From: Amyloporia xantha
Lineage: Eukaryota > Basidiomycota > Agaricomycetes > Polyporales > Adustoporiaceae
NCBI GenBank assembly: GCA_036971615.1
Contig: JAYKKR010000039.1
Coordinates: forward strand, 186,001-250,000
Direction: 5' to 3'
Length of the DNA stretch: 64,000 nt
Below the pieces are notes generated by a model, which was not told the origin of the DNA, ran no database searches, and saw nothing but the letters and a program-made list of their open reading frames with translations. Positions 12,201 to 21,660 of the stretch are shown here, piece by piece (positions within the stretch are counted from its first letter, which is position 1; each line of letters begins with the position of its first letter). Position numbers and translations under genes: made by a program.

Positions 12201-12751
12201 CATGCTGGCTCAAAGAATCCGTCAGCCCACTTCTCCACCCGATGCAGCGGCATTCGGCGATGTGTCAGTTGTAGGCAATCTGCGCAGTACACGGGGCGCC
12301 CAAAGCATTCCAAGCAGCGCCAATCGCCTTGCGGACCAGCGCATTTGCAGCATCGCCTCTCTCCAGGAGGCGCTTCTAGCTCGATGATGTGGCTTAGGTA
12401 CTCTTCTCGAAGAGGAAGCCATTCTCGCATAAAGTCGTTCTGCGACTGGCTCGCTTTCAGCCTTCACATTGAACAGCCCAAATATGGCGACGGAGCTCAC
12501 CTTGTGCAGACTCCTCATCGGCATCACATTGTCGAACACCACATGTTCCTGCAGCGGCTCCGAATATTGATCATGAGACGCGGCTTTAGAGAGGACTTTG
12601 ATGGAGATCTGGCATCTGCGACCTGCAGCGATGCGCGTGGAATCGGTATTTCTTCTGGAACGTAAGTTACGGCGCCTCTTGCAGTTCGCCGCTCTTTGCG
12701 CCGCACGAACATCGCATCGCCACTGACGTCTTGCTTCTTGGTGCGCGCCAT
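9183..12751 (-). CDS. KDZ transposase with N-terminal CxC2-like Cys cluster
   Basis: Twelve exons join without a stop: 12671-12751, 12501-12608, 11741-12445, 11509-11690, 11297-11462, 11098-11243, 10667-11052, 10416-10607, 10255-10366, 9992-10202, 9473-9935 and 9183-9418, giving 995 aa. The start MARTKKQ and the tail near DHAAAHF match full-length relatives. Residues about 95-131 form a Cys/His cluster (CCKC...CLEC...CADC...H...H) of the type known as CxC2, associated with KDZ transposases. Family blocks follow: DRYRELLRVSRQWR, MDGNFSAEHLKMR, CHDHRAVNQANADR, DFQKGERQMNMDY, VMYDIMCQY and GQIDGE. D370 (MDGNF), D489 (MYDIM) and E550 (IDGE) are candidate RNase H-fold DDE residues. The C-terminal half is helical, with the family's SWIW and NWLRAKSR motifs. 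An unbroken frame suggests a recently active or domesticated copy. Confidence 0.9.
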
Positions 12752-13021
12752 GACCGAATCACCGCGGACAGATGACAATTGCCTTATTGTGATCCATGAC
12801 AGCTTCCTTTTCATACTGAATGAGAAACTCTCACGCCCCTTCCTCATGATGTCTTATCAATAACGGATCTTATACACGCGATCATCTGCAGGTAATTTGC
12901 CGATGCTTATCTGCGACGGATCTTCGCCATGACCTTCCCTCAAGGCGATCACCCGATCCCCATCCACTGCTCAAATGCAGCCCGCAGATCACGCTTTTAC
13001 CCATTCACGACCCACATCACA
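12752..13021. promoter_or_regulatory. Bidirectional promoter spacer 3
   Basis: These 270 bp lie between the transposase start (12751, -) and the small gene at 13022 (+). The spacing is similar to the other two divergent spacers of the element. I see no clear TATA box. Confidence 0.4.
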
Positions 13022-13808
13022 ATGGCTCCCGCTTTTGCTAATCGCGCCGAATCCGTCGCCAACCTCATCGCTATCAATCGCCGTCTTGTCGTGTACTACT
13101 CCTGGCGCTGCGAACAGGCTATCACCACGGTGCGGACCGCTTGCGCCAATCCAACCAGCAATGTCGCCATCGACCTCACGTTGGCGAGGTGGGAGATCGG
13201 GCTTCGTATGGAAATGGTACCATTTCGAAATCGTCACACCAATACATCTGCACTGACGGCTAACAGGACGCCATCAACAGGACGCCATCCGCAACTGTCT
13301 TGGCCGCCTCGCACTCGTTGGCGTCACCGACGTCGAGCTGCCAGATGTGGTCCAGAAGATCGTCGACGCTACCACGTTCGGCGCCATCTCCAGGATCGAC
13401 GTCATGAATATCTTGCCTTACACACCGCTTCCTGCGCCGCCATCGCCACAGCTTCAGCAACTCCATACGGACACTGACCCTGCATGGTGGACTTGGCCTG
13501 ATGTCCCTCCCAGCAACCTTCCATCGTGGTGGAAGTGTCCACTGGTTGACAGAGTGAGTGCCCGCTCTTCTAGTTGTTTGTGACATGCTGACACATTCCT
13601 GGTGTTACTATTTGGATAGCGTCGCGGAGACACCTATCGGATCGACTGCGGCGACATGAGCGCAGTCCTCAGTCGTTTGGAAGAGGTCGAGAAGCTCGCC
13701 ACACGCTTTGTCGAGAACCGCCATCAAGACGCAGACGAGATCTCCAGGATTTTGGATGGATACAGGGAGGTGCTTTTGCCAGATGAGGTGTGGGGTACTG
13801 TCTCCTAG
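13022..13808 (+). CDS. Small KDZ-element protein of unknown function (218 aa)
   Basis: Exons 13022-13216, 13281-13553 and 13620-13808 join in phase 0 to 218 aa, ending in TAG at 13806. I do not recognise the family. The N-terminal 65 residues look helical (ANLIAINRRLVVYYSW) with one Cys. The middle is Pro/Trp-rich (PAWWTWPDVPP, SWWKCP) and the C-terminal exon is a charged helix (VLSRLEEVEKLATRF). No signal peptide or membrane segment is seen. The 3' splice site of intron 1 lies in a perfect 14-bp tandem duplication (13262-13275 and 13276-13289). Only the second acceptor keeps the frame; the first leads to a stop near 13,407. The gene is divergent from the transposase and is the last gene of the element. 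Confidence 0.65.
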
Positions 13809-13809
13809 C

Positions 13810-14300
13810 GCCATCTCGCAGGTGGGTCTCGTCTGGTTGCGTATGTATTTCTTGTCCCTCCCTGTATGAGCACGAGTGCATGACGTCCCCAGTGTCTCCC
13901 ATTTGTCCAATGGACCTCGAATTTAAGTGGCTGAATCGCATTACCATCCAATCATGTGGATGGCGATGCGATTCAGACGCTTAACTTCCGGGTAGCATTG
14001 ACGAATGGCCGAGCTCGAGGACGCCAGCAAATCATGCTCTTTGGACGTCGCGCCATGTCAAAGGTGGGTGTTTCCAGGTGGTGTATGTATTCGTTGCGTC
14101 TGCGCAGTGAGAGCATGAAGGCATAACGTCCTTTTGCGCCAGCCGATCCTTGAATGTCCTTGGTATTCAAGCGGCTGAATCGGATGGCCATCCAACAACG
14201 GTTGGATGGCGATTCGATTCAGATGCTTTGATCCAGGGTAGCATTGAAGAATCGTGCAGGTCGAGAACGCGAGCACATCATGCCGGCTGCGTACCATGTG
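13810..14300. repeat. Two diverged ~242-bp direct repeats, each with a long hairpin
   Basis: Unit 1 begins at about 13,810 (CGCCATCTCGCAGGTGGGT) and unit 2 at about 14,052 (CGCCATGTCAAAGGTGGGT). They share order and spacing: a GTATGTATT block, a GCATGA..AACGTCC block, a hairpin, then GGGTAGCATTGA.GAAT and GCA(A/C)ATCATG blocks. Hairpin 1 spans 13923-13984, with arms 13931-13950 and 13957-13976. Hairpin 2 spans about 14167-14231, with arms 14175-14196 and 14201-14222. No reading frame runs through the repeats. A weaker third relative without a clean hairpin lies at about 14,890-15,010. Confidence 0.65.
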
Positions 14301-14364
14301 CCACGCCTGCGCGCGCCATGCACGGCGCCATCGGATGGCGCATATTGCCGCTGAACGAGGCCTC

Positions 14365-14732
14365 TTCTTCTATGACCTTCGGAGCCACAGGTAAGCGGCT
14401 CTGAAGAGCATAGATGAAGGCGCCCTGTCTGACGAGCCATAGCGCCATCTCCCAACAGTGAGCATGAGCGCGCCATGCACGGCGCCATCAGATGGCGCCC
14501 GTCGCCGCCGGACAGCGCAACTTCAGTCTGTGGCCCTCAGAGCCACAGGTATGCGGCTCTGAAGACCATAGATGAAGGCGCCCTGTCTGGCGAGCCATAG
14601 CGCCATCTCCCAACAGCGAGCATGAGCGCGCATGCACTTCGCCATCAGATGGCGCCCGTCGCCGCCGGACAAGGCCCATTTGACTTATGTCCTTCTGAGC
14701 CACAGGTATGTGGCTCGGAGGAACATAAGTCA
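14365..14732. repeat. Three ~160-bp repeats carrying palindromes P1-P3
   Basis: Palindromes lie at 14365-14420, 14521-14578 and 14681-14732, spaced 156-160 bp apart. Each has arms of about 20-23 nt around an ACAGGTAWG-like centre. The linkers repeat almost exactly (AGCGCCATCTCCCAACAG and a GGCGCCATCAGATGGCGCCCGTCGCC-type block). P3 has different arm sequences from P1 and P2 (outer stem TGACTTATGT with ACATAAGTCA), yet pairing is kept. The loop contains AG|GTAWG, resembling a 5' splice site. Confidence 0.65.
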
Positions 14733-15489
14733 AGTCTTCCTGTCTGTAGTCTGACTCATTCATGCAAGGCGCTGTTGGATAAACCCATTAACTCCTTGCT
14801 CTCTACGTTCACCAGTGGAATCGAGTTGCCCTCAGCGCCATGAGTACTCCGGATGCAGCTGATTTGTCCATCAGCATCAGGGGTACTCTCAAAACGTGGA
14901 CGGTGATTCGATTCCTCTGGCTGACCCAGGGCAGCAAGGATGAAATGGCCCAGTCCAACAGCGCCAGCACATCATAACGCCTGCGTGCCATACGCCTCAC
15001 AATGTGGCAGGCAAGGTACGTGGCGCATGGTTGCATAAGCGCGTCTGGACATGGTGGCGCCATGATTCCATAGCGCATGCTGCCGCTGGAGATGGCCATT
15101 GGATCTGTGTCCCGCAGAGGGTCCAGACAGCTGGATCCTTTGAAGGACACATATCAGATGGCCCAGTCTCTGCGCGTGTCTTGGGCGAGAATATGTATTA
15201 GATGCTGGTAGGCGGGTAGATCCAGTTCAAATGCCCTTAGCTCTCCGTACATGAAATATGTGACCCAATACGAGTTTCACAAGGGCGCCACTCATAGCGA
15301 CGCTGATGGCAAGCGCGCCATCTGTACATTCTATTTGGTCGATATTTGCCAACAGCGCAATGTAATATATGACCTGACAAATAGAAAAATATTCTCTGAA
15401 ATACATACAAATGGCACAGTTGATGGCAGATTGCAATGGAGGATAAATGATGCATAGGAAAGGCAAGGATGTAGTGCAATGAAGCATGA
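14733..15489. other. Non-coding right flank of the KDZ element
   Basis: No supportable gene. It holds the weak third relative of the 242-bp repeat (about 14,890-15,010) and the last copies of the CGCCAT hexamer (about 14,838, 15,058 and 15,318). I place the right element boundary near 15,310, but it could extend to the end of the 86-bp array. Confidence 0.45.
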
Positions 15490-16350
15490 AATTATGGCAC
15501 GGTAGGCCGACACATCTCCACAGGGTACATTATAGCGTTGGCCGAAGCTACAGCGCAGGCAAAAATATAGCGGTAAAATAGGGCGCGGTGGGCCGACACA
15601 TCGCACCAGAGTATATTATAGCATTGGCCGAAGCTACAGCGCAGGCAAAAATATAGCGGTAAAATAGGGCGCGGTGGGCCGACACATCGCCCCAGAGTAT
15701 ATTATAGCATTGGCCGAAGCTACAGAGCAGGCAAAAATATAGCGGTAAAATAGGCGCGGTGGGCCGACACATCTCCACAGGGTACATTATAGCGTTGGCC
15801 GAAGCTACAGAGCAGGCAAAAATATAGCGGTAGAATACGGCGCAGTGGGCCGACACATTGCCCCAGAGTATATTATAGCATTGGCCGAAGCTACAGAGCA
15901 GGCAAAAATATAGCGGTAAAATAGGGCGCGGTGGGCCGACACATCGCCCCAGAGTATATTATAGCATTGGCCGAAGCTACAGAGCAGGCAAAAATATAGC
16001 GGTAAAATAGGGCGCGGTGGGCCGACACATCTCCACAGGGTACATTATAGCGTTGGCCGAAGCTACAGAGCAGGCAAAAATATAGCGGTAGAATACGGCG
16101 CAGTGGGCCGACACATTGCCCCAGAGTATATTATAGCATTGGCCGAAGCTATAGAGCAGGCAAAAATATAGCGGTAAAATAGGGCGCGGTGGGCCGACAC
16201 ATCTCCACAGGGTACATTATAGCGTTGGCCGAAGCTACAGAGCAGGCAAAAATATAGCGGTAAAATAGGGCGCGGTGGGCCGACACATCGCACCAGAGTA
16301 TATTATACCATTGGCCGAGGCTACAGCGCAGGCAATATTATGGCGTCGGC
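15490..16350. repeat. 86-bp tandem repeat array (about ten copies)
   Basis: The anchor GCCGACACAT recurs at 15506, 15592, 15678, 15763, 15849, 15935, 16021, 16107, 16193 and 16279, a period of 86 bp with one 85. A truncated last unit ends near 16,350. Units are of two kinds: A (TCTCCACAGGGTACATTATAGCGTTGG) and B (GCCCCAGAGTATATTATAGCATTGG), in the order A B B A B B A B A B. The variants flanking A and B travel together, indicating higher-order duplication. Open frames on the minus strand are repeat shadows. Confidence 0.92.
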
Positions 16351-16402
16351 CGACGTCCGCTCTCCTTACACTGTAGGGAAAATATCACCCATATCTCTCC
16401 CT

Positions 16403-16474
16403 AGTCATTAGGCTATAATGACTGAATGGGCTCGAGACTAGGCCGACTGTACTGAAGATCATGTCTTCAGTACA
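16403..16474. other. Two short perfect hairpins beside the array
   Basis: AGTCATTA (16403-16410) pairs with TAATGACT (16416-16423) around a 5-nt loop. TGTACTGAAGA (16448-16458) pairs with TCTTCAGTACA (16464-16474), also around 5 nt. They lie 25 bp apart, about 50 bp beyond the tandem array. Confidence 0.5.
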
Positions 16475-17272
16475 CCTCGCGTATCACGACGGGTGCTCAC
16501 GGCAACCCTGAGTACTCACGCTGTGATCGCAGCACACCGAGGTGTCGGACCACAAGCCTGCAATCGAAGCCTCTAAATTTGACCTCGGCGGATATTGCTA
16601 GATTCATCACCAGAGGCACGGCCCCTTTCGCGACACATGAATGATCGCTACGTACGCCAGTAGGGTCGGCCTCTTGACAATCCCTATCAAAATATGGTAG
16701 TTTAGCTCCAAGGCGGCCTCGGATTCGTCCCAGGGTCTTCGAACATTCTAGTTACCCACCCCATGACGCGTGGTCGTCCCGCTGTAAGCCGCCCGGCGAC
16801 TCTAACCGTGTTATCCGCGGTTGGTCGAATCTAACCGTATCCGTTCATCCAACCGTATCCATCCAAGCATGAAAATCACTGAAGCACCAATACTCCACGA
16901 GTAAGCCCGCAACGTCGTACCGATCATTTCTGCAGCGCGCGCTAGAGCAACTTGACAGATTGAACACGAAGCCCTCCATCAAGAGAGACCGCCTTCCGTC
17001 CGGAGGAAACACGCTATGATGAAGACCGCGATACACGATAGAACATGCCATGGTCATGTAGAAACTCTAGGATGAAAAGTCGATCATAGTCTCGTACGCA
17101 AGTTTGCTGGGTTTATTGGGCCTAACATGTGTATTGGGCTTCAAGATATATCAGTATGTGCCAGACTGGAGATCGTGTCTTGAATCAGATCACCTACCTC
17201 TAACCATAGGATCTGGAACTCTTTCGACTTCTGTTTGCGCTCGCGCTTCGTAACGGGAGGATCCTGCTGCCT
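16475..17272. other. Gap without recognisable gene
   Basis: Only short open frames are present, none with family resemblance or plausible splice partners. I see no RNA gene. Confidence 0.4.
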
Positions 17273-19460
17273 CTATCGCAATCTTAGTGCATGATCTGTC
17301 GCATAGTCGAAGACACTTACACCTAGGGCCTCGTGGAGGCTAGGCTGCTGGTCCGTGATGACGGCCCTATGGGTGTAGTCGTTAAGATGTTCACGATAAA
17401 TCTCCCTCGAATCCTCCTCCACGGCATGGTGGACGTCGTCGCTGTGATGTTCACGAAGGGTCTCCCTCGAATTCTGCTGCACGCTATCATGTTCATAGAT
17501 GTTGGTATGTTCATATTGAGGTCCCCTCGAATGTTGCTCAATGGCGTCATACTGCGTCGATTGGTGCGAATGGAAAGGAGTGTCTGAAGCTGCCTGATCA
17601 TTACCGTCTGTGTGAGCATCTGTAAACTCGCCGAATTTCCCTGGGAGCGTATACTCCGAGTACATTGACCAATAGTCATGTGCTAGGTGCCGCGAGGGAT
17701 CAGCGAAACCGGATAGCTGAAGCGCTGACATCAGACGTAGTCACAAATTATCAATAGAGAATTGATACCCTGCCACTATATTGCATGTCTCCCAGAGAAT
17801 TTGTGGAAGGGTGACAGACAGCCGGCGCCGGCACGGTGTACATCTTTGAAGGAAGTGAACCTGGGTCAAGTAGTGCGAGCAGACCGTACTCACCACAGCA
17901 GCAGTAGGATCGGCTATTCCGGTAACTGATTTCTCCTCCCAACTGCCTGATTGTGATGGCTAACAATCGTACTTCAGTGCGGTTGTTAATGGTTTAAACG
18001 CACACCACGGTACCTGTTGCATGGGGGAATGCACCCCATCCACACCTTCGGAACGAACCTCGCTAAAAGAACGTTCATGTGATGTCAGTCTAGAGCCTCT
18101 GCGAGACTGTTAATCTTCGTACTTCACATCATAAGGATCGTGCGGTGCACTACCAAAGGCATGGGGAAGACACATGCCCGGAGGATTCTCTACCAGGCCT
18201 GCAGCTAGAGAAGAATAGCTAGACTGCTGATGAGCCACGAGTCCATTGTCGTGCTGCAGGCATACCATCAGCACAGTCACACTAAAGTGAACAGTACAGC
18301 GAAGACCAACTCACCCAACCGTGCTGCCCTTGTGTCGGAGCTGACTCTGCATTATGACGAACAAATGCAGCATGAGGCTGTGCTGAGAATTCCACGGCAT
18401 TGGATCCACTGGTGAGAGGCAGTGTTGAAGAATCTGTTGCGCGCGGAGATGCATACTCAATGTAATAACGAATTTTTCCATCTGCACCACGATATCTACT
18501 TTGCCAAGCAGAATCCACATTGTAATCGGTCGAATGTGAATCCTTAGGCAGCACGTTCTGAGACCGATAGAACGACTCCTCCTATGTACAGTCAACTAAG
18601 ATCCTTTATAGAAATCAACAATAAAACGACTCGCCCAAACATGATTGGCACTATATTCCTCTTGCGGTGCATTGCCGACGCGTCCATCGCTATACTGTCG
18701 GTGCCCGGGTGGAAATCCGGCATGATCATTATCAGGTATGGTGTCAAGATCCCATTCCTTTTGATGTCTCAGACTCGATACCGGAGCCTGGTGGTATTTG
18801 AAATTGGGGCGCAAATAGTGGCTTGTTACCCACCTTGTGGTAGATAGTGTGACAAATGTACACATAGCACATGTGAAAGACATACCTTTGCACTAGAGCC
18901 CTGTCCATGATATGGATCGCGAGCCGTCCACAAACAATCCCGTGAAAGCTGGCTTGAGGGACACTCGACCTTTGGAACAGGAGAGGCATATTGCTTCGTG
19001 CCGATCTGAGTCTTTACGTAGCGAGGGATCTCCAATCGTTTGTGAGTTGTCTGCGTTATGAGTGCATCGCATGAACGTGGTATTCACATAACTCACACCA
19101 GTAGCTTTCTTCGAGAAGTGATTAAAAGGCTAACGCGGATGAAAATCATCTGTTTCTCCGAGCGGAAAGCATTTGAAGCCGTACCGGCCTAATAACGTCC
19201 GCGAAACTTGCTCTAGTACGCACCGCTTAATGTGCCATATATGAGATCCAAATTATAGTCTGCCTACCCATCACCTTCACTCAAGAGCTCAGCAGGAGGG
19301 CTGATTCCTTCACGAGCTCCCAAGTCTTCCCAATAATGCATGTAAGCCTTGTCGAATAGGGCACTACTAGACATGGGCTGTTGGGCACGAATTAACAAGG
19401 ATGAACCTGATGCAGAATGAAGGCGTACAGGCTCATCGAATTCCGTGCTGATACCGCTTG
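17273..19460 (-). CDS. Multi-exon gene of unknown function (exon structure provisional)
   Basis: I do not recognise the family. Protein-like minus-strand segments follow one another with splice-like junctions: about 19,280-19,460 (EFDEPVRLHSASGSS ... HYWEDLGAREG), about 18,900-19,035 (GTKQYASPVPKVEC), about 18,600-18,820 (KYHQAPVSSLRHQKEWDLD ... NHVWASRF), 18,315-18,560 (DGKIRYYIEYASPRATDSS ... GQHGW before a GTGAGT donor), and 17,273-17,731. The last segment has three degenerate repeats of about 20 residues (QHSRGPQYEH, QNSRETLREH, EDSREIYREH). The protein is hydrophilic with no membrane segment. Exact start and exon limits are unresolved, so these coordinates are an envelope. Confidence 0.45.
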
Positions 19461-21117
19461 AGGTTGTTCAGGTTGATGTCATAGACATATCAAACAGGCT
19501 GAACGCGATCGCACCTTCCAATGGATGTGGCTAAGTTTCCAGCTCTGTTTCTTTTTCTATTTCTCACAGGGGATGGTTGCACTTGTTTCTTGTTTGTTGC
19601 ATGTTTAGCTGTTGCTAACATAGTCAATGAACAGCAGCGACGGGGGACAATTTGCGCACCATACTGCATGGCGCGAGCTTCACGAACTCGAGAACTGTGT
19701 GGTCTCACCGAAGGGCTGAATTGGGCATTGGCCGGACCATTGAATAAATTCGATAAGGTACGATGGTCGTGACCATGATCCTGTCTTGAACCATTAGCAT
19801 GCTGTAAGGAATGTGTAGGAGAATGAGTCGGGACAGGACCTGCGGACCATGATCATCTACCCATGGGCCACTAATACTGTCACGCGGGACCTGTCGTCGA
19901 CTTTGGGTACGTTGTGGGCCAAAGACCGTTGGCTAAAGACAATCTCAGTTGAACAGGCCTACGCCGCGAGGATAATAATAACCTCATGATGCTCGTATTT
20001 CCCCACATCTAAGAAGACTTCGTTACTGGCTTCACGAAGGATGCTAAGAATGCTGATACGTACAGCTTCTGGTATATGGCGAAGTCATTTGGATGGCGCG
20101 TTCCAGTCAAAAAGTCAGAGTTGTATCACAGGAATGGTTTCTTGATCCGGGAGCGGAGAGCCATGAGTCCTTTAACCTTGCTTGCTCTGGCTTCCTTCGT
20201 TTCAGGTGAAGCGCCAACCTGATGGCGCTGGGTGGATATCCATGATATCTGGGGGCATGAACGGGAGTGGCATCTCAGTTTAGTAAAATGCTACCCACAG
20301 ATCAGCCTTCATTGGGACACACAATGAGAAACGAACAATCAAATTTTCCCCTTTAGGAGGAACAATGCTGAATATCATGATGCCCCGCAGCCATACGGAC
20401 ACAGAGGTCTATTGTTCACCAAATGCATTCAGTGAACGCTGAGATAGCGACGGCTTACTACTGACTGTGCGAGTATCATGCTGAGAGCCGAGAGTCGCTA
20501 CTACGACTGAACTGCCCAGATCCAGTTCTAGCATACCGATTGATTTCTACACAACCTGACAATAGTGCAGTTATCAGACGGCTCGTGTAGGGAAGAGAAC
20601 TTGATGGGATTGGAGTCCCCATGGGGTAGGACCTGCGGCATCGCCTACATCATGAGGATCCGGAGTAGCGACGATTCAATGATGCGAGATTACTTGAAAG
20701 TGATTTTGCACACCCGTTGCATACAGCCTAGTTGTGCACTGAAACCGGAGAACTAAGAACGCCCGCGTTGCCAATCTGTATTGAAAACAAAACGCCTCAG
20801 TTTATGCAAGAGTTGGGACCGGTATCTTCCAACCTAATGACACTGTTCATGCAATCACAGGCCGTTTTCGCTTTACGTATGAACGAGCAGTCTACCTTCA
20901 ACGAGACCCCCACGGGCGTCCGACCTTTTCCGTCCGTCACTCACTGATCGCGCACGTGTCACTCATGATCGTCCGCTACGTGATGTGACAGAAGCCGCGT
21001 TACCACTGCAGTATCACGTCTTCCCTCGTTCACCTTCTTGCTGTGCAACGCTGACCATGGTTATTTTATGGGTTCTCTATTGAAGCAACAGGATGCCTGT
21101 ACCACCCGCTCGTAGAT
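19461..21117. other. Gap without convincing gene
   Basis: It contains only short frames. A small cluster of the KDZ hexamer occurs at about 20,079-20,227 (three copies in 150 bp) and could be a remnant of a related element, but no KDZ coding similarity is visible. Confidence 0.35.
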
Positions 21118-21588
21118 ATGGCCGCATCGAGTGACGGCGCAGTGGCGACAACCTTCCTGGAGATGGCCACATCCTCGTTACCAGCACTAGGTTCCGGACG
21201 TCAGGTAAGCCCACAGCGAAGGCATATGCCGCAGCAGCGACCGATAGTACGGCGATGCGCGCACTCGCGGATCGTGGTACAGAAGTCGATACATTGTGCT
21301 GACGCTATTGCGAGCCAGTGGGCGAGGGTGCTGGAGCGAGCGCTACCAACCGGCGCGCTGCCAGAGCATCTGCACATATATCGATTCTGCAACAACGACC
21401 TGGAGATGCCAGTTCATCCACTATTCGTGTGTGCAGCCAGTACGGGAGATTGGAGCTGCGGTGCGGTCCTTGCCGACTGTGTGTACGTAGAGGTGCCCAA
21501 GCATGCTATAGACCAAATGGCGGGCAGGTTACAGGGGGCGCTCATACCCCGGCGCTGGGTGGCGGGCTTATTCTCGAAGTGTTTGTAG
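21118..21588 (+). CDS. Small open reading frame, 156 aa, unknown
   Basis: A single uninterrupted frame from ATG 21118. It has no recognised domain. The second half contains WARVLERALPTG and a Cys-containing stretch. A possible donor (GTAAGC at about 21,205) would change the frame, so the model is uncertain. It is convergent with the minus-strand gene at 21.66-22.49 kb. Confidence 0.3.
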   Translation: MAASSDGAVATTFLEMATSSLPALGSGRQVSPQRRHMPQQRPIVRRCAHSRIVVQKSIHCADAIASQWARVLERALPTGALPEHLHIYRFCNNDLEMPVHPLFVCAASTGDWSCGAVLADCVYVEVPKHAIDQMAGRLQGALIPRRWVAGLFSKCL

Positions 21589-21660
21589 CATATCATGTAC
21601 AGTCTCAAACTGTGGTTAATATAAGGAAAATACGGAGATATTAGCCTCGACGGAATCAAG

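Larger units (their letters stand above)
1..15310. mobile_element. KDZ-class DNA transposon with TET/JBP cargo (left end outside window)
   Basis: Six coding loci lie in strict strand alternation: -(1-579), +(807-3644), -(3835-7580), +(7833-9207), -(9183-12751), +(13022-13808). They include a complete KDZ transposase and a TET/JBP dioxygenase, two families known to travel together in basidiomycete genomes. The hexamer ATGGCG/CGCCAT occurs about 117 times from 1 to 15,310, about once per 130 bp. Over the remaining 48.7 kb it occurs about 28 times, near chance. The density ends abruptly at about 15,310, just before an 86-bp tandem array, and I take this as the right boundary. The left boundary is not in the window because the first gene runs off the edge. 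I could not identify terminal inverted repeats or a target-site duplication. Calling all six loci one element is inference from the shared hexamer signature and compact packing. Confidence 0.78.

Noticed and set aside
13820..15200. Open frames between the last KDZ gene and the array
   Set aside because: They run across hairpins and repeats, lack plausible splicing and change with each repeat unit.
15227..16293. Minus-strand Cys/Phe/Leu-rich repeat peptides (ILPLYFCLLCSFGQ type)
   Set aside because: They are produced by the 86-bp tandem repeat (86 is not a multiple of three, so frames rotate) and have no independent support.
15490..16350. CRISPR array
   Set aside because: The units are contiguous 86-bp tandem repeats with no unique spacers, in a eukaryotic genome.
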